A stretch of DNA of 34,483 nucleotides from an uncultured Flavobacteriales bacterium (GTDB taxonomy: Bacteria > Bacteroidota > Bacteroidia > Flavobacteriales_D > Crocinitomicaceae): positions 1-34,483 of the forward strand of contig CAIOSO010000122.1 of NCBI GenBank assembly GCA_903860985.1, given 5' to 3'. Below are positions 7,901 to 20,800 of the stretch, piece after piece (position 1 is the first letter of the stretch; every line of letters starts with the position of its first letter). A program made the position numbers and the translations under genes. The notes under the pieces are model-generated. The model saw nothing but the letters and a program-made list of their open reading frames with translations. It was not told the origin of the DNA and ran no database searches.

Positions 7901-10612
7901 ATGGACAAGATTTCATATGTGGGAAATGCCGATGTTAATGCCATCGTCTACCTGTACGAACAATACCGTCAGAACCCAGAGAATGTAGATAGTAGTTGGG
8001 GTAAATTCTTCGAAGGATTCGAATTTGCCCAAACAAATTTTGAGGACAAAGGAATCATTCCGGAGAATTACATCAAAGAATTTAAAGTATTAAACCTCAT
8101 CACTGGCTACCGAACGCGAGGACATCTTTTTACCAAAACGAATCCAGTTCGTGAGCGTAGGAAATATACACCAACGCTTGAAATTTCAAATTTCGGATTA
8201 AGCGAAGCTGACTTAAATGTCGTTTTTCAAGCCGGTGAAGAAATCGGTATCGGTGCGGCGAAATTAAGCGATATCATTGCGCATTTGGAATTAACCTATT
8301 GTCAATCCATTGGAATCGAATACATCTACATGCGTGATCCAGACCGCATCGATTGGTTCCGAAATAAAATTGAATTAAATAATCGTCCATCTTTTGATAA
8401 AAACCGCAAGATTCAAATCTTCAAGAAATTGAATGAAGCTTCGGGATTTGAATCTTTTCTGGGTAAAAAATTCGTAGGACAAAAACGATTCTCGATTGAA
8501 GGTGGTGAGGCTCTAATTCCGGCCTTGGATACACTCGTTCAAAAAGGATCTAGTTTAGGCGTGGAATACTTCGTCATGGGAATGGCCCACCGCGGACGCT
8601 TAAATACCTTGACCAATATTTTCGAGAAACGTCCACGTGACATCTTCTCTGAATTCGAAGGTAAACAATTCGACTTTGAAGGATATTTTGACGGTGACGT
8701 GAAATACCACCAAGGATTTACGTCACATGTGAAAATGAATGGCGACAAAGAAATTGGACTCACTTTAGCACCGAATCCATCTCACCTCGAAGCAATGAGT
8801 ACGGTTGTTGAAGGAATCTCTCGTGCAAAAATCGACCAAGTATTTCACGACGAAAGCAAAGTGTGTCCGGTGTTGATTCACGGAGATGCAGCCATTGCCG
8901 GACAAGGAATCGTGTACGAAACCATTCAAATGGCACAGTTAGATGGATACCGAGCAGGTGGAACCATTCACATCGTTGTCAATAATCAAGTTGGATTCAC
9001 CACAAACTACTTGGATGCACGTTCATCTACTTACTGTACAGATGTCGCGAAAACGACTTTGTGTCCCGTTTTCCACGTTAACGGAGACGACATCGAAGCG
9101 GTTGTTCAAACCATCGAAATTGCCATGGAATACAGACAACAATTCCACCGCGATATTTTTATTGACTTGCTTTGCTACCGTAAATACGGACACAACGAAG
9201 GGGATGAGCCAAAATTCACACAACCGAAGTTGTATGATATCATTGCCAAACACCCGAATCCGAAGGATATTTACCTAGAGCAACTCGAAAGAGAAGCGAT
9301 TTTATCCAAAGATGAAGCGAAGAAAATCGAAGAAGAATACCAACAATTCTTAGAAGATGAATTCACTGCTTCTCGCAAGAATGAAAAAGCCTTGGTATAT
9401 GATTTCTTGAGTTTAACATGGGAGAAATTCCGCCATGGTACTCAAAAGGATTTTGATGCTTCACCGAAAACAGGTTTAGACAAAAAGAAACTTTTGGAAC
9501 TCGGTGTTAAATTGTCCACGCTTCCAGAAGGGAAAAAATACTTCCGAAAAATTGCCAAAATATTTGAAGATCGATTAAACGCATTCAAGAACGATAAATT
9601 GGACTGGGGTTCCGCAGAAATGTTAGCATATGCGACCTTATTAACCGAAGGACATCCCGTTCGTATTTCCGGACAGGACGTTGAACGCGGGACATTCTCC
9701 CACCGTCACGCCGTGGTGAAAACAGAAGATACGGAAGAAGAAATCGAAACCTTGAACTTGCTTTCTCAGAAACAAGCAAACTTCTCGATTTACAATTCCC
9801 TATTATCGGAATATGGCGTTCTTGGATTTGAATACGGTTACTCTTTAGCGACACCAAACTCGTTGACTATTTGGGAAGCACAATTTGGAGACTTCTTCAA
9901 CGGAGCGCAAATCATGATCGACCAGTTCATTTCTGCCGGAGAAGACAAATGGGCAACACAAAGTGGGCTAGTCATGTTACTTCCACATGGTTACGAAGGA
10001 CAAGGTGCAGAACACTCATCTGGAAGAATGGAACGATTCTTACAGCAATGTGCTGATTTGAATATGCAAATCGTCAATACTTCCACGCCCGCGAACCATT
10101 TCCATTTGTTGAGAAGACAAATGAAAAGGGATTTCAGAAAACCGTTGGTTGTTTTCTCACCTAAAATGTTACTTCGTTATCCAGCTGCAACATCTAGCCT
10201 GGCGGAATTAGCAAGCGGTTCCTTCCAAGAAGTATTGGACGATCCGACAGCAACTGCAAAAACGGTGGATACAGTAGTACTTTGTAGCGGTAAATTCTAT
10301 TACGAAATGAAAGTGAAAGCGGAAGAACTAGGTGTGAAAAACATGGCGTTTGTTCGTGTGGAGCAACTCTATCCTCTTCCTCAAATTCAAATTGATGCCA
10401 TTTTGGCAAAATACAAGGCGAAAAATATCCTTTGGGTACAAGAAGAACCAACGAATATGGGGGCATGGACACACATCGCGATGAGCATGCGTCACCTACC
10501 AATTCAAGGAATTTGTCGTTCCGCTTCTGCAGCTTCTGCCGAAGGATCAAAAAAATTACACGAAATGAGATTAGCGAAGTTGTTCAGTGACATCTTTGCT
10601 TTCGCAAAATAA
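7901..10612 (+). CDS. sucA: 2-oxoglutarate dehydrogenase E1 component
   Basis: The thiamine-diphosphate-dependent E1 of the 2-oxoglutarate dehydrogenase complex, decarboxylating 2-oxoglutarate and passing the succinyl group to lipoyl-E2 in the TCA cycle. Domains in order: an N-terminal E1o segment (about 1-40, [18 protein letters not shown]) that contacts other subunits; the ThDP domain with [10 protein letters not shown] (H230), [13 protein letters not shown] (from G328), [18 protein letters not shown] and YGHNEGDEP (from G430); then the transketolase-like pyrimidine domain and C-terminal domain with [12 protein letters not shown] and [12 protein letters not shown]. Length 903 from ATG 7901 fits the family. 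A TTG at 7892 would add three residues, but the ATG has AAAAGGA nine bases upstream and starts the conserved region better. sucB follows after 22 bases. E3 is not in the window. Confidence 0.96.
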   Translation: MDKISYVGNADVNAIVYLYEQYRQNPENVDSSWGKFFEGFEFAQTNFEDKGIIPENYIKEFKVLNLITGYRTRGHLFTKTNPVRERRKYTPTLEISNFGLSEADLNVVFQAGEEIGIGAAKLSDIIAHLELTYCQSIGIEYIYMRDPDRIDWFRNKIELNNRPSFDKNRKIQIFKKLNEASGFESFLGKKFVGQKRFSIEGGEALIPALDTLVQKGSSLGVEYFVMGMAHRGRLNTLTNIFEKRPRDIFSEFEGKQFDFEGYFDGDVKYHQGFTSHVKMNGDKEIGLTLAPNPSHLEAMSTVVEGISRAKIDQVFHDESKVCPVLIHGDAAIAGQGIVYETIQMAQLDGYRAGGTIHIVVNNQVGFTTNYLDARSSTYCTDVAKTTLCPVFHVNGDDIEAVVQTIEIAMEYRQQFHRDIFIDLLCYRKYGHNEGDEPKFTQPKLYDIIAKHPNPKDIYLEQLEREAILSKDEAKKIEEEYQQFLEDEFTASRKNEKALVYDFLSLTWEKFRHGTQKDFDASPKTGLDKKKLLELGVKLSTLPEGKKYFRKIAKIFEDRLNAFKNDKLDWGSAEMLAYATLLTEGHPVRISGQDVERGTFSHRHAVVKTEDTEEEIETLNLLSQKQANFSIYNSLLSEYGVLGFEYGYSLATPNSLTIWEAQFGDFFNGAQIMIDQFISAGEDKWATQSGLVMLLPHGYEGQGAEHSSGRMERFLQQCADLNMQIVNTSTPANHFHLLRRQMKRDFRKPLVVFSPKMLLRYPAATSSLAELASGSFQEVLDDPTATAKTVDTVVLCSGKFYYEMKVKAEELGVKNMAFVRVEQLYPLPQIQIDAILAKYKAKNILWVQEEPTNMGAWTHIAMSMRHLPIQGICRSASAASAEGSKKLHEMRLAKLFSDIFAFAK

Positions 10613-10634
10613 TACGAGCTTAAAAAAAGAAATT

Positions 10635-11906
10635 ATGGCTATGCTAGAAATGAAAGTCCCGAGTCCGGGCGAATCAATATCCGAAGTAGAAATTGCAACT
10701 TGGTTGGTTGCTGACGGTGACTATGTTGAAAAAGACCAGGCAATTGCAGAGGTTGATTCCGACAAAGCAACACTCGAACTTCCAGCAGAAGAAAGCGGTA
10801 TCATCACGCTCAAAGCAGCGGAAGGTGACGTGGTCAAAGTTGGTCAAGTGGTCTGTTTAATTGACACATCTGCAGCGAAACCAGCAGGAAGTGCTACAGT
10901 AGCAGCAGCAAAACCAGCGGAAGTAACTCCAGCAGCAGCTCCAGCTCCGGTGAAAGAAGAAAAAGCAACAGCAGCTCCGAATCCAGATCCGATTAAAACA
11001 GATTCTTATGCAGCCGGTTCGGCTTCACCTGCAGCATCAAAAATGATGAAAGAGAACAATGTTTCTGCGAATCAAGTAAATGCAAGCGGTAAAGATGGAC
11101 GTATCACAAAACAAGATGTCATCGTGGCAATTTCAGCCGGATTCTCTACAGAAGCAGCGAAAGTTTGGGGCGGATCTCGCAACCAAAGCCGTGAAAAAAT
11201 GTCGATGTTGCGTCGTAAAATCGCAGAGCGCCTTGTTGCTGTGAAAAACGAAACAGCGATGTTGACGACGTTTAACGAAGTGGACATGAAACCAATCATG
11301 GACCTACGTGCTAAATACAAAGACGCCTTCTCTAAACACCACGAAGTGAACTTAGGATTTATGTCCTTCTTCACAAAAGCGGTGACAGAAGCATTAAACT
11401 TATACCCATCCGTAAACGGACAAATCAGCGGAAACGAAATGATTTTCCACGATTACGCTGACATCGGAATCGCTGTTTCGTCTCCAAAAGGACTCATGGT
11501 TCCAGTGGTTCGCAACGCAGAACAAATGTCCTTAGCGGAAATCGAACGCGAAATCAAACGTTTGGCAATCAAAGCACGTGATGGAAAAATCACGCCAGAA
11601 GACATGACTGGCGGGACATTCACCATCACCAATGGAGGTGTTTTTGGATCGATGTTATCCACTCCCATCATTAATCCACCTCAATCCGCCATCCTTGGAA
11701 TGCACAACGTTGTGGAGCGTCCGGTAGCGATTAACGGAAAAGTGGAAATTCGTCCAATCATGTATGTCGCATTGTCCTACGATCACCGCATCATCGACGG
11801 AAAAGAGTCCGTTGGATTCTTAGTAAAAGTAAAAGAAATGCTAGAGCATCCAGAACGAATGATCTTTGGTTCCAAAGATCCATTAGAAGTACTTCTCGGA
11901 CTCTAA
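10635..11906 (+). CDS. sucB: Dihydrolipoyllysine succinyltransferase (E2 of 2-oxoglutarate dehydrogenase)
   Basis: E2 core of the 2-oxoglutarate dehydrogenase complex, transferring succinyl from lipoamide to CoA. Domains in order: one lipoyl domain (about 3-78) with the lipoylated K44 in [11 protein letters not shown]; an Ala/Pro-rich flexible linker; the peripheral subunit-binding domain (about 125-165, [14 protein letters not shown] to DGRITKQDV); and the CoA acyltransferase domain (about 185-423) with active-site H384 and D388 in SYDHRIIDG. The frame is open upstream to 10587 inside sucA, but the ATG at 10635 is preferred because it lies just after the sucA stop and begins directly before the lipoyl domain ([14 protein letters not shown]). 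Length 423 is usual. Transcription ends at the strong terminator just downstream. Confidence 0.96.
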   Translation: MAMLEMKVPSPGESISEVEIATWLVADGDYVEKDQAIAEVDSDKATLELPAEESGIITLKAAEGDVVKVGQVVCLIDTSAAKPAGSATVAAAKPAEVTPAAAPAPVKEEKATAAPNPDPIKTDSYAAGSASPAASKMMKENNVSANQVNASGKDGRITKQDVIVAISAGFSTEAAKVWGGSRNQSREKMSMLRRKIAERLVAVKNETAMLTTFNEVDMKPIMDLRAKYKDAFSKHHEVNLGFMSFFTKAVTEALNLYPSVNGQISGNEMIFHDYADIGIAVSSPKGLMVPVVRNAEQMSLAEIEREIKRLAIKARDGKITPEDMTGGTFTITNGGVFGSMLSTPIINPPQSAILGMHNVVERPVAINGKVEIRPIMYVALSYDHRIIDGKESVGFLVKVKEMLEHPERMIFGSKDPLEVLLGL

Positions 11907-11923
11907 GTCAGCATACCCTGTTA

Positions 11924-11968
11924 AATCCTCGCAAGTGATTGAACAAACAATCATTTGCGGGGATTTTT
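11924..11968 (+). terminator. Strong rho-independent terminator after sucAB
   Basis: An 18-bp stem, AATCCTCGCAAGTGATTG (11924-11941) against CAATCATTTGCGGGGATT (11948-11965), with loop AACAAA and two G-U wobbles, followed by T-rich sequence. It starts 17 bases after the sucB stop and separates sucAB from maeB. Confidence 0.9.
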
Positions 11969-11993
11969 GTTTTCCCTATTCGTCGCGTTTTCG

Positions 11994-12001
11994 TATATTT
12001 G
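11994..12001 (+). promoter_or_regulatory. Bacteroidota -7 promoter element (TATATTTG) upstream of maeB
   Basis: TATATTTG fully matches TAnnTTTG. The predicted start near 12005 gives about 15 bases of leader to the maeB ATG. A TTTG at 11966-11969, in the tail of the preceding terminator, lies 24 bases upstream, one base beyond the usual -33 spacing. This promoter would drive the packed maeB-ruvA-sprA-GNAT run. Confidence 0.5.
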
Positions 12002-12019
12002 CTCCCCTAAATTATTGGA

Positions 12020-14290
12020 ATGTCGAAAATCAGAAAACAAGATGCCTTGGATTACCACTCTTCCGGAAAACCGGGAAAGATTGAAGTAGTACCAACAAAA
12101 CCTTATGCATCTCAACGTGATTTATCACTCGCCTACTCTCCAGGCGTCGCAGAACCATGCTTAAAAATTGCCGAAAACAAGGCAGATGTGTATAAATATA
12201 CAAGTAAAGGAAACTTAGTAGCCGTGATTACCAATGGTACCGCAGTATTGGGTTTGGGTGACATTGGACCAGAAGCTTCGAAACCCGTGATGGAAGGAAA
12301 AGGATTGCTTTTCAAAATCTTTGCGGACATCGATGTATTTGACATTGAAATTGACGCAAAAGATCCAGAGCTCTTTATTCAAACCGTAAAAGCAATTGCG
12401 CCAACATTTGGTGGAATCAACTTAGAGGACATCAAAGCTCCAGAGGCATTCGAAATCGAAAGAAGACTGAAGGAAGAGTTGGATATTCCGATCATGCACG
12501 ATGACCAACACGGTACAGCGATCATTAGTTCGGCTGCCCTATTAAATGCCTTGGAATTAGCGAAAAAGAAAATTTCCAAAGTGAAAATCATTGTTTCCGG
12601 CGCCGGCGCCGCAGCGATTTCCTGCGCACGTTTGTACCATACACTCGGTGTCCAGTTAGAAAACCTTTATTTGTACGATTCCAAAGGATTGATTCATAAA
12701 GGAAGAACAGATTTGGATGAAATGAAGGCGTATTATGCAAATCATCCGAAGGATATTCCATTCTATCAAGCCTTTAAAAATGCCGATGTATTCTTAGGAT
12801 TGTCAAAAGCCGGACTCGTTTCCAAAGAAATGATTGCGAGCATGGCGAAAGATCCAATCGTATTTGCTTTAGCAAATCCAGAACCAGAAATCGATTACAA
12901 AGAAGCCATGTCGGTGCGTAAGGACATCATCATGGCAACTGGACGTTCCGACCATCCAAACCAAGTGAACAATGTTTTGGGATTCCCATACATCTTCCGC
13001 GGTGCATTGGATGTTCGTGCAACAAGTATCAATGAAGAAATGAAATTAGCAGCCGTTAAGGCGATTGCTTCCCTTGCGAAGGAAACCATTCCAGAGGAAG
13101 TAATTGAAGCTTACGGTGGAAAAAATATCTCTTTTGGACGAGAGCAGATCATTCCTAAACCTTTGGATCCGCGATTGATTTATTACGTAGCTCCTGCCGT
13201 TGCTCGTGCTGCAATGGAATCGGGTGTGGCTCAATTTCCCATTGAAAATTGGGAAGACTACGAAAATCAATTGAAGAGTCGTTTAGGCCTGGACAACAAA
13301 CTATTAAGAAACATCACCACGAAGGCACAGGGCAATCCGAAAACAGTGGTGTTCCCTGAAGGTGATAACATCAAAATACTCAAAGCTGCGCAACAAGCAT
13401 TCGAAGAAGGTGTAGCCTTCCCAATCCTACTTGGACGCAAACAGAAAATACTTGATTTGATGAGCGAATACGGCATCGAATTACCAGAAGTACAAATCAT
13501 CGACTGTAAGTCCGATGAAGAAGAAAAACGCAGAATTGCCTACGGATCCGAATTTCACGAGAAACGCAAGCGCAAAGGGATGACGGAATTTGAGTCCATT
13601 TCCTTAATGCGCGAACGCAATTACTTTGGCGCCATGATGGTCGATCAAGGGGATGCAGATGCGATGATTACGGGAATTACCCGCAGCTATCGTTCGTCCG
13701 TTCGTCCTGCAATCCGCACAATTGGCATGCAAAAAGATGTCAACGTTGTTTCCGGAATGTACATTCTAAATACGAAAAGAGGACCGCTTTTCTTGGCGGA
13801 TACCACTGTAAACTTGAATCCAACCGCAGAGCAAATTGCTGAAATTACCGTTCACGTTGCCAAAATGATTCGTCGTTTGAAAATGACCCCGCGCATCGCG
13901 TTATTGAGCTATTCGAATTTCGGTTCTTCACCAGGTCCAGATCCGGAAAAAATGGCAAAAGCGGCAGAAATCTTACACGAAACGCACCCCAATTTAATTG
14001 TTGACGGTGAAATGCAAGCAAATTTTGCTTTGAATGGCGAATTGATGAATGAAAAATTCCCCTTCTCTACCCTAGCAGGTAAGGAAGTAAACACCTTGAT
14101 TTTCCCGAACCTATCTGCTGGAAATATCGCTTATAAATTACTGCAACAAATGAATGAAGTAGATGCCATTGGTCCGATCTTAATTGGACTAAGAAAATCT
14201 GTACACGTCCTTCAATTAGGTGCATCGGTGCGGGAAATTAATAACATGATCAAGATTGCAGTGATTGACGCACAAAACAACGAGAAATGA
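12020..14290 (+). CDS. maeB: NADP-dependent malic enzyme fused to phosphotransacetylase-like domain
   Basis: A 756-residue MaeB-type malic enzyme, decarboxylating malate to pyruvate with NAD(P)+. The malic N domain (about 1-160) shows AYSPGVAEPCLKI, GTAVLGLGDIGPEASKPVMEGK and a catalytic/metal region LEDIKAPEAFEIE followed by IMHDDQHGTAI. The NAD-binding domain (about 165-400) has VSGAGAAAISCARLY and ALANPEPEI. The C-terminal part (about 430-756) is a phosphotransacetylase-like domain (VVFPEGDNIKILKAA, MRERNYFGAMMVDQGDADAMITG), which in characterised MaeB proteins is regulatory and senses acetyl-CoA rather than catalysing acetyl transfer. Length is standard. NADP preference is inferred from the family. 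Its stop overlaps the ruvA start by 4 bases (ATGA). Confidence 0.95.
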   Translation: MSKIRKQDALDYHSSGKPGKIEVVPTKPYASQRDLSLAYSPGVAEPCLKIAENKADVYKYTSKGNLVAVITNGTAVLGLGDIGPEASKPVMEGKGLLFKIFADIDVFDIEIDAKDPELFIQTVKAIAPTFGGINLEDIKAPEAFEIERRLKEELDIPIMHDDQHGTAIISSAALLNALELAKKKISKVKIIVSGAGAAAISCARLYHTLGVQLENLYLYDSKGLIHKGRTDLDEMKAYYANHPKDIPFYQAFKNADVFLGLSKAGLVSKEMIASMAKDPIVFALANPEPEIDYKEAMSVRKDIIMATGRSDHPNQVNNVLGFPYIFRGALDVRATSINEEMKLAAVKAIASLAKETIPEEVIEAYGGKNISFGREQIIPKPLDPRLIYYVAPAVARAAMESGVAQFPIENWEDYENQLKSRLGLDNKLLRNITTKAQGNPKTVVFPEGDNIKILKAAQQAFEEGVAFPILLGRKQKILDLMSEYGIELPEVQIIDCKSDEEEKRRIAYGSEFHEKRKRKGMTEFESISLMRERNYFGAMMVDQGDADAMITGITRSYRSSVRPAIRTIGMQKDVNVVSGMYILNTKRGPLFLADTTVNLNPTAEQIAEITVHVAKMIRRLKMTPRIALLSYSNFGSSPGPDPEKMAKAAEILHETHPNLIVDGEMQANFALNGELMNEKFPFSTLAGKEVNTLIFPNLSAGNIAYKLLQQMNEVDAIGPILIGLRKSVHVLQLGASVREINNMIKIAVIDAQNNEK

Positions 14291-14862
14291 TCGGGAGACT
14301 AAATGGACGCTTAATCGAAAAAAATCCAACTGATCTACTCATCGAGTGCGGTGGCGTTGGGTATGAAGTGAAAATCTCACTCAATACTTTTTCTCAATTG
14401 GGAAGTGATGAAGCCGTTCAGGTATTTACGAAGTTGATTGTTCGCGAAGACGCACACATCCTCTATGGATTTGCGAATAAAGAAGAGCGTGAAATGTTTA
14501 ATCATTTGATTAGTGTTTCAGGGATCGGGCCAAACATAGCCATGATTATGCTTTCCTCCCTCGTTCCAGACGAAATTGCCCAAGCCATTCTCACAGAAGA
14601 TGTAACTACGATTCAGAAAATCAAAGGAATCGGGACAAAAACAGCGCAACGTGTCATCATTGATTTAAAAAGCAAAGTGTCCAAAATGGAACTTTCTTCA
14701 GAAAATATTTTCACTTCAAACAATAGAAATCGTTTTGATGCGTTAAATGCATTGGTATCCCTCGGATTCGATAAGAAATCCGCAGAGAAGGTATTGGATA
14801 AAATCGATACAGGTAATCAAAGCGTGGAAGAACTAATTAAAGACGCATTAAGGAATTTATAA
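14287..14862 (+). CDS. ruvA: Holliday junction branch migration complex subunit RuvA
   Basis: RuvA tetramers bind the Holliday junction and load the RuvB motor during recombinational repair. The 191-residue protein has the OB-fold domain I (about 1-62, MIGRLNGRLIEKNPTDLLIE...GVGYEV), two helix-hairpin-helix motifs (SVSGIGPNIAMIML at about 76-89 and IKGIGTKTAQRVIIDL at about 112-127) and a C-terminal domain III (about 143-191, DALNALVSLGFDKKSAEKVL) that contacts RuvB. It overlaps maeB by 4 bases and precedes sprA by only 11, so it sits in the middle of an operon-like run. A ruvA-sprA neighbourhood is, as far as I recall, frequent in Flavobacteria. Confidence 0.96.
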   Translation: MIGRLNGRLIEKNPTDLLIECGGVGYEVKISLNTFSQLGSDEAVQVFTKLIVREDAHILYGFANKEEREMFNHLISVSGIGPNIAMIMLSSLVPDEIAQAILTEDVTTIQKIKGIGTKTAQRVIIDLKSKVSKMELSSENIFTSNNRNRFDALNALVSLGFDKKSAEKVLDKIDTGNQSVEELIKDALRNL

Positions 14863-14873
14863 CTGAACAAAAA

Positions 14874-17800
14874 GTGCATACAATTATACGTTACAGTGTT
14901 AGGAAAACAATTCACAAGGCAATTTACTTTGTGTTGTTTGTCCTGATGTATACTGGTAACGTTTACGCACAAAACGGATTTAATCTTCCTTTTCCGATTT
15001 TCAACCCCATGAATCCCTATCAGAACTTACCACAAAGTTTTGACTTAGGAGATCCGACATCTATGCAGCAAACGATCGTTTTTGACCCGGAAACAGGTCA
15101 ATACGTGTTCAAAGAAACGCTGGGGAAAAGCGGATTGTATTACCGGAATCCATCTAAAATGAGTCTCGAAGACTACCTCGACTACAACGAGAAAAAGTCT
15201 CAAAAAATGGATTGGCAAGAAATCATCGAGGAACAAACGGCAGAAAATCGTGCCTTCGAATTACCGATTAAAATTGGAAGTAAAGCTTTCTCTAGCATTT
15301 TTGGCTCGGATGAAATTAAAATTATTCCTGGTGGAAATTTAGAATTATCCCTTGGAATGAATCACTCTCGGGTAGATAATCCCCTATTGCCACAAAGGCA
15401 ACGGAATATTACGCGTTTCGACTTCAATCAAAACATCAACATGGACATTACTGGTCAAATCGGGACCAAGATGAAGTTGAACATGAAGTACAACACCGCC
15501 GCCAACTTTGACTTCGAGAACATTTCAAAAATTGAACATACGGGTAAAGAGGATGAAATCATTCAGAAAATCGCGCTAGGAAATGTCTCGTTAACGCTTC
15601 CAACCACGCTCATTCAAGGTTCACAAACATTATTTGGAGTGAAGACTCAGTTGAAATTTGGACGCTCAACGTTTGACTTAATCGCTGCTGCATCCAAAGG
15701 AAAAAAAACTGAAATAAATGTTTCCGGAAAAGCGCAAATTCAGAAATTTGAAATCACTGCGGATAACTACGAGGCCAATAGACACTATTTCTTAAACCTT
15801 TACCACCAGCAGCATTACGATACGGCGATGTCCACCCTACCCGTAGTGAATTCAACGATGTTCATCACCCGCATCGAAGTTTGGGTAACAAACCGCACGA
15901 GTAACACCGAAAACACGCGAAACATTGTCGCCTTCTCGGATTTAGGAGAAGCCTTACCGAGCAATTGCCAAGGAAATCCAGGTTCTTATGCTGGAACAGA
16001 AATTCCGGATAACCAAGGAAACGGACTTTATGATTGGGCAGCTAATCAACCGATGATTCGCAGCTTCGTTAACTCGACAACCGCACTTGCAACCCAAGTA
16101 AATGCACCTGGTCCATTCCGACAAGCCATTGATTATGAAAAAGTGGAAAATGCGCGAAAATTAACGGAGGCTGAATTCACTTATAATGCCTTATTGGGGT
16201 ATATCTCCTTGAACAATGCGCTAAACAATGATGAAGTTTTAGCAGTGTCATACGAATACACCTACCGAGGAGAAACCTTTCAAGTTGGAGAGTTTTCAAC
16301 GGATGGCGCTAGTGGACAACAAGCGCTGATTTTGAAATTAATCAAACCAACCATCACCAATCCAAAAAATAAAATTTGGGACTTGATGATGAAAAACGTT
16401 TACTCGATTGGTGCTTATCAAGTCGATCAACTTGGATTTAAAATCGACGTTTATTACAACAACCAAGCAACTTCCCTGTTGCAACCATTTATGCCTTTCC
16501 CTGGCGTAGACAAAAAACAGATTGTTACCTTGTTGGACATGGATAAAATCAATCAAAACAACCAACCTTTTTCGGATGGTGTATTTGACTTTGCTCCATT
16601 CAATGTTGTCGGAAATAAAATTGACAATGGAGGAACCATCAATAAGAAAAACGGACGCATCTTCTTTAGTACTGTGGAACCTTTCGGAAAAACATTAGCG
16701 GACAAATTAGCGGACGCAGGTGTTCCAATCGTGAACGTAAACAAAATTGCCTACACCGAATTATACGACTCAACTAAAACAGCGGCACAACAAATTCCAA
16801 GTAAAAATCGCTTTGTGTTTAAAGGAGAATTCCAATCGTCGATTAGCTCAGAGATTCCTTTAAATGTCATGAACATTCCACAAGGAGCTGTTGTGGTGAC
16901 CGCAGGGGGAATTCGACTGATCGAGGGCACGGACTATACCGTTGATTATGCATTTAGCCGAGTGAAAATATTAAACACGGGAATTCTAGAGTCCAATACA
17001 CCGATTAAAATATCCATTGAAAGTAATTCTGTCTTCGGTTTCCAAGCGCGTTCCATGATGGGTGGACACTATCAGTACCGCATCAATGAGAACATTAAAT
17101 TTGGCGCTACTTATGTCCGAATGTTGGAAAGACCCGTAACTCAAAAAGTAGATTTCGGAAATGAGCCTTTTAAAAATTCTATGCTTGGGGCTGATTTCTC
17201 CATACGCACCAATGCTCCATTCCTGACAAAACTAGTTGACTTACTTCCGGTGATTTCGACCAATCAAATGTCAACCATTTCCTTAACCGGTGAATACGCA
17301 CATTTAATTCCCGGTCAACCGAAAGTCATCAACAAATCAGGAACTTCCTACATTGATGACTTCGAAGCAAGTCAGAGTGCTATCGATTTGAGGCAATTCT
17401 CTGCGTGGAAGATGGCTTCCATTCCACAGGGTCAACCCGACTTATTTCCAGAGGCAAGTTCAAAGAATCTTTCTGCTGGATTCAAGCGCGCAAAAGCAGT
17501 TTGGTATACGATCGATCCTGTTTTCTACCAAAGCAGCTCACTCACGCCGCAGCATATCAAACAAAACCCAGCGATGCTAACGGATAGTCGTATGCGTTTG
17601 GTAAATCAAGTGGACATCTTCCCAAACTTACAGCAACAATACGGTTCCATTCAAAATATTCCGCTTCTCGAACTTGCTTACTATCCAAGCGAAAGAGGAA
17701 TGTACAACTACGACACCACCAATACCATAGATTCCCTCGGGAGATTCATCAATCCAGAAAATCGTTGGGGTGGAATAATGCGCGGATTGACAACCAATGA

Positions 17801-20800
17801 CTTTGAGGTAGCAAACATCGAATTCATTCAGTTCTGGGTTTTAGATCCATTTAACGAAGATGCCGAAAACGAAAATCCAAACACCTTCCATACCGGTGGT
17901 GATCTTTATTTTAACCTTGGAAATATCTCTGAAGATGTCCTGCCTGATTCCCGTAAAAGTTTTGAAAACGGACTTCCATCGACGAACGATGTGCCATTAA
18001 GTGATAATATGGATACCACAGCGTGGTCGAGAATATCGACACAGCAAATCGTGGTAAATGCCTTCGACAATGATCCAGCAGCCAGACAAAATCAAGATGT
18101 CGGAATAGATGGTTGGAAAGATAATGAGGAGTTAACTGCACATCAGGCTTATGTGAATTGGGTGCAAAATAATCCAACGCTAAATGCGGCTACGAAAGCA
18201 CGCATGATTTCGGATCCATCGAATGACGATTACACGTATTATTTAGATGATAATTATGACAGCCAGCAATTAAACATTCTAAAACGTTACAAGCGCTACA
18301 ATGGCATGGAAGGCAATTCCCCAACAACAAATATGTCAGATACGACGAATAATGCTGGGTATCCTACCCAAGCGAGCAATCAACCTGACAACGAAGACAT
18401 CAACCAAGATAATAACTTGGCGGAAAGTGAAAGCTATTTCCAATACCGCGTGAGTATGCGTCCAAATGATTTACAACAAGTCGGTAATAATTATATTACA
18501 AACAAACAAGTATATCAGAATGGTACAAAAACAGAAACGTGGTATCAATTCAAAGTCCCTGTTAAATCTTTCGAAAAACGCGTGAATGGAATACAAGATT
18601 TTCGTTCGATTCGCTTCATGCGCATGTATTTGAAAAACTTCGATGAGGAAGTCATTTTGCGCTTTGCACGTTTGGAATTGATCCGTGGAGAATGGAGAAG
18701 ATATACGCAAGATTTAACGCAGCCAGGACTTAGTGTTCAAACAGATCCAAACTTAACGACCTTCAACATTGCGGCATTGAACATTGAAGAAAATGGACAA
18801 CGTCAACCCATCAATTATGTCATTCCTCCTGGAATTACCCGTGAAATCGATCCATCGCAGGTGTACCAACGTCAGATGAACGAACAATCCTTGGTGTTGG
18901 AAGTGTGTAACCTAAAAGATGGAGATGCCAGAGCAGCATACCGAAACGTGCAATTCGATGTGCGCACGTACAAAAAAATGAAGATGTTTGTCCATGCAGA
19001 ATCTGTGGTTCAAAATCAATTAAAGGATAATGAATTGTCTGTCTTTGTTCGACTTGGAACAGATTACGTTGAGAACTACTACGAATACGAACTTCCAATG
19101 AAAGTAACTGATTGGGGAACATCCAATCCAGAATCCATTTGGCCCGAAGCGAATAACATCGAAATCATCTTCGATGACCTTCTCAATCTGAAGACAGAAC
19201 GAAATAAGAAGGTGGAACAAGGGGCCCCTGGCGTTTCTTACATCAATGAATATGAAATCGTGGATCCACAAAATCCACAGCGCAGATTGAAGGTGAAAGG
19301 TAGTCCAAACTTACAAGGAATGCGTACCATCATGATTGGTGTTCGTAATCCTTTGAAAACAGACCCTGACAATATTTGGCAACCAGATGCTGGAGATGCA
19401 GAGTGCGTGAATGTTTGGGTAAATGAATTACGCTTAACCGACTTCGTGACCGATGGTGGCGATGCTGCGATTGGTCAAATGCAAATGCAATTAGCGGACT
19501 TTGCGAATATTTCCGCTTCAGGAAACTATTCCGGAATCAACTGGGGAAGTGTCGATAGCAGAGTTCAAGACCGTCAACGAAATCAAAAAATTGGATTCGA
19601 TATGAATTCAACCGTTCAACTCGGACAATTCTTCGGTAAACAAGCGCGTGTTTCCCTTCCTTTCTTCTATGGCTATTCATTAGGCGTAATCAATCCGGAA
19701 TATGATCCGTTCAACCCAGATATTAAACTATCTAGTTACAACTCTGCGACGCGAAAAGAACGCGCGAAATTAGGACAAGATTTTACGGAACGTCGTTCGT
19801 TCAACTTTACCAATGTCCGCAAGGAAGCAAAAGCGGGAACCAAAGCACAATTCTGGAGTATCTCCAATTGGTCTGCTACCTATGCGTTTGCAGAAAATTT
19901 AAAACGCGATTTCAATATAACCGCAGATCGAACAAAAACATGGACTGGTGCATTGAACTACAATTATACCTTTGCTGGAAAAGCAATCGAACCATTTAAA
20001 AAATGGAAACCAGTTCAAAAATCCCCTTGGTTAAAATTCATTAAAGATTTCAACCTTTTCCTACTTCCGAAAAGCATGACTTTCACCAACGATTATTCAA
20101 GAATATACAACGAACGTCAGATTAGAAACATCATCGTGCCAACGTATCAATTTGACCCAATCTATCTAAAACGTTTTGATTGGAACAGAAATTATCAAAT
20201 TGGGTATGATTTGACGAAGAATTTAAAAACGACATTTAGCGCGACCAATAAATCGATTTTCGTTGAAGGAAATAAAGGCGTTGACCGAGCAACAAATCCA
20301 GAAGGATACCGCGAGTTTATGGATACCATTCGTTCACAAATAAGCACGTTTGGTCGCACCATGGACTATTCCCATAACTACAGCATTAGTTATAATATTC
20401 CTTTGGATAAATTCCCATTGACAAGTTGGATTACCGCGAATGCCAAATATTCTGGAACCTTTAATTGGCAACGAGCACCACTTGGACAAGCGCCATTTGG
20501 AAATACGGTTCAAAACAATCGCAGCATTAATATGACGTTGCAAGGGAATTTTGTGACCCTGTACAACAAAGTTCCTTATTTCAAAAGAGTTCTATCCGAT
20601 GGAAAAGGAATGAAATCCAATGTCAATGCTAAAGTTGGAAGCGAAGCAGAAGGCGGCGGCGCTGCCAAACCAAAACCAGGCCCAACCAAACTTCCTGAGT
20701 TCAAGCCTGAGAAGCCTATTGAAGAAATGACAGCCAAAGAATTGAAAAAATACGAAAGACAGAAAAAACGCTTCGATAAAAAACAACTTCGCCTGCAAGA

